Shown here piece after piece: positions 63,934-64,000 of a stretch of DNA of 64,000 nucleotides. Under the pieces are notes generated by a model. The model was not told the DNA's origin. It did not search any database and saw nothing but the letters and a program-made list of their open reading frames with translations. How positions within the stretch are numbered: position 1 is the stretch's first letter; each line of letters opens with the position of its first letter. The translations under genes and the position numbers were made by a program. The stretch covers positions 37,132 through 101,131 of the forward strand of contig JBCBYV010000019.1 of NCBI GenBank assembly GCA_039815685.1. The letters are read 5' to 3'. The stretch is from Thermohalobaculum sp039815685. Lineage in GTDB: Bacteria; Pseudomonadota; Alphaproteobacteria; Rhodobacterales; Rhodobacteraceae.

Positions 63934-64000
63934 CCCCCCCCCCCCCCCCCGCCGGCGCGCGCCCCCCCCCGCGTGGGGGCGTGGGGGGGGGGGGGGGGCC
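63934..64000. other. Homopolymer-rich terminal stretch, probably a sequence artefact
   Basis: A run of 17 C (63934-63950), then GCCGGCGCGCG, 9 C (63962-63970), short G runs and 16 G (63983-63998). This composition is unlike the rest of the window and lies at its very end, as expected from low-quality or fold-back read ends at a contig edge. It should not be interpreted biologically. Confidence 0.8.

Overview
The window looks like a chromosomal segment, probably a contig end, of a high-GC alphaproteobacterium of the Rhodobacteraceae/Roseobacter type. Markers for this are class I lysyl-tRNA synthetase, CcmI, a DUF1289 protein, a TIGR02281-type aspartic protease, a Mur-type Fur regulator lacking the C-terminal CxxC pair and facing sitABCD, heterotetrameric-type sarcosine oxidase beta, and the bacteriochlorophyll enzyme BciA. 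BciA suggests the organism is, or descends from, an aerobic anoxygenic phototroph. This placement is inferred from gene content; no rRNA or tRNA gene was seen.

Layout. (1) 1-12.6 kb is a nitrogen-compound catabolic island. It holds a truncated class II aldolase, then a tightly overlapped operon of YtcJ-type amidohydrolase, ureohydrolase, N-carbamoyl-D-amino-acid hydrolase, D-hydantoinase and hydantoin racemase. Convergent to it are a lone HyuA-type ATP-dependent hydantoinase and a non-pyrrolysine MttB-family methyltransferase, followed by a divergent cytoplasmic DMSO-reductase-family molybdoenzyme. (2) 13.0-19.1 kb is one very large gene (2033 aa; beta-helix, PKD and LamG-like regions). (3) 19.2-28.9 kb carries housekeeping genes (lysK, terB-like, nadD-dacB), an aquaporin-arsC pair, a lipoprotein gene and a two-subunit sodium:solute symporter. 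(4) 29-41.9 kb carries acs, cysK, an HD protein, an orphan sarcosine oxidase beta gene, the ccmI-ruvX-DUF1289 operon, a membrane aspartic protease, a 2OG-oxygenase-like gene with dusA, and a divergent aldo/keto reductase-LysR pair. (5) 42.1-46.7 kb is a phnCDEE transporter plus a small exported protein. (6) 46.8-52.6 kb carries a LuxR-type solo, a YHS-domain exported protein, an ABC exporter and a duplicated membrane protein. (7) 52.8-57.4 kb is sitABCD, reading away from mur. (8) 57.9-63.9 kb carries bciA, a carnitine-degradation set (BKACE, SDR, carnitine dehydrogenase-thioesterase fusion) and an AGCS amino-acid symporter.

Possible functional thread (inference). Several genes handle N-methylated or ureido-type marine nitrogen compounds: carnitine to betaine (58.9-62.3 kb), MttB-like demethylation (8.5-10.1 kb), sarcosine oxidation (33.5-34.7 kb) and hydantoin/carbamoyl hydrolysis (0.7-8.5 kb).

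Non-coding structure is also notable: an 8-bp tandem repeat in the first divergent promoter region, two copies of a covarying double-hairpin element at gene convergence points, a branched inverted repeat at 21.5 kb, and a homopolymeric, probably artefactual tail in the last ~70 bases.
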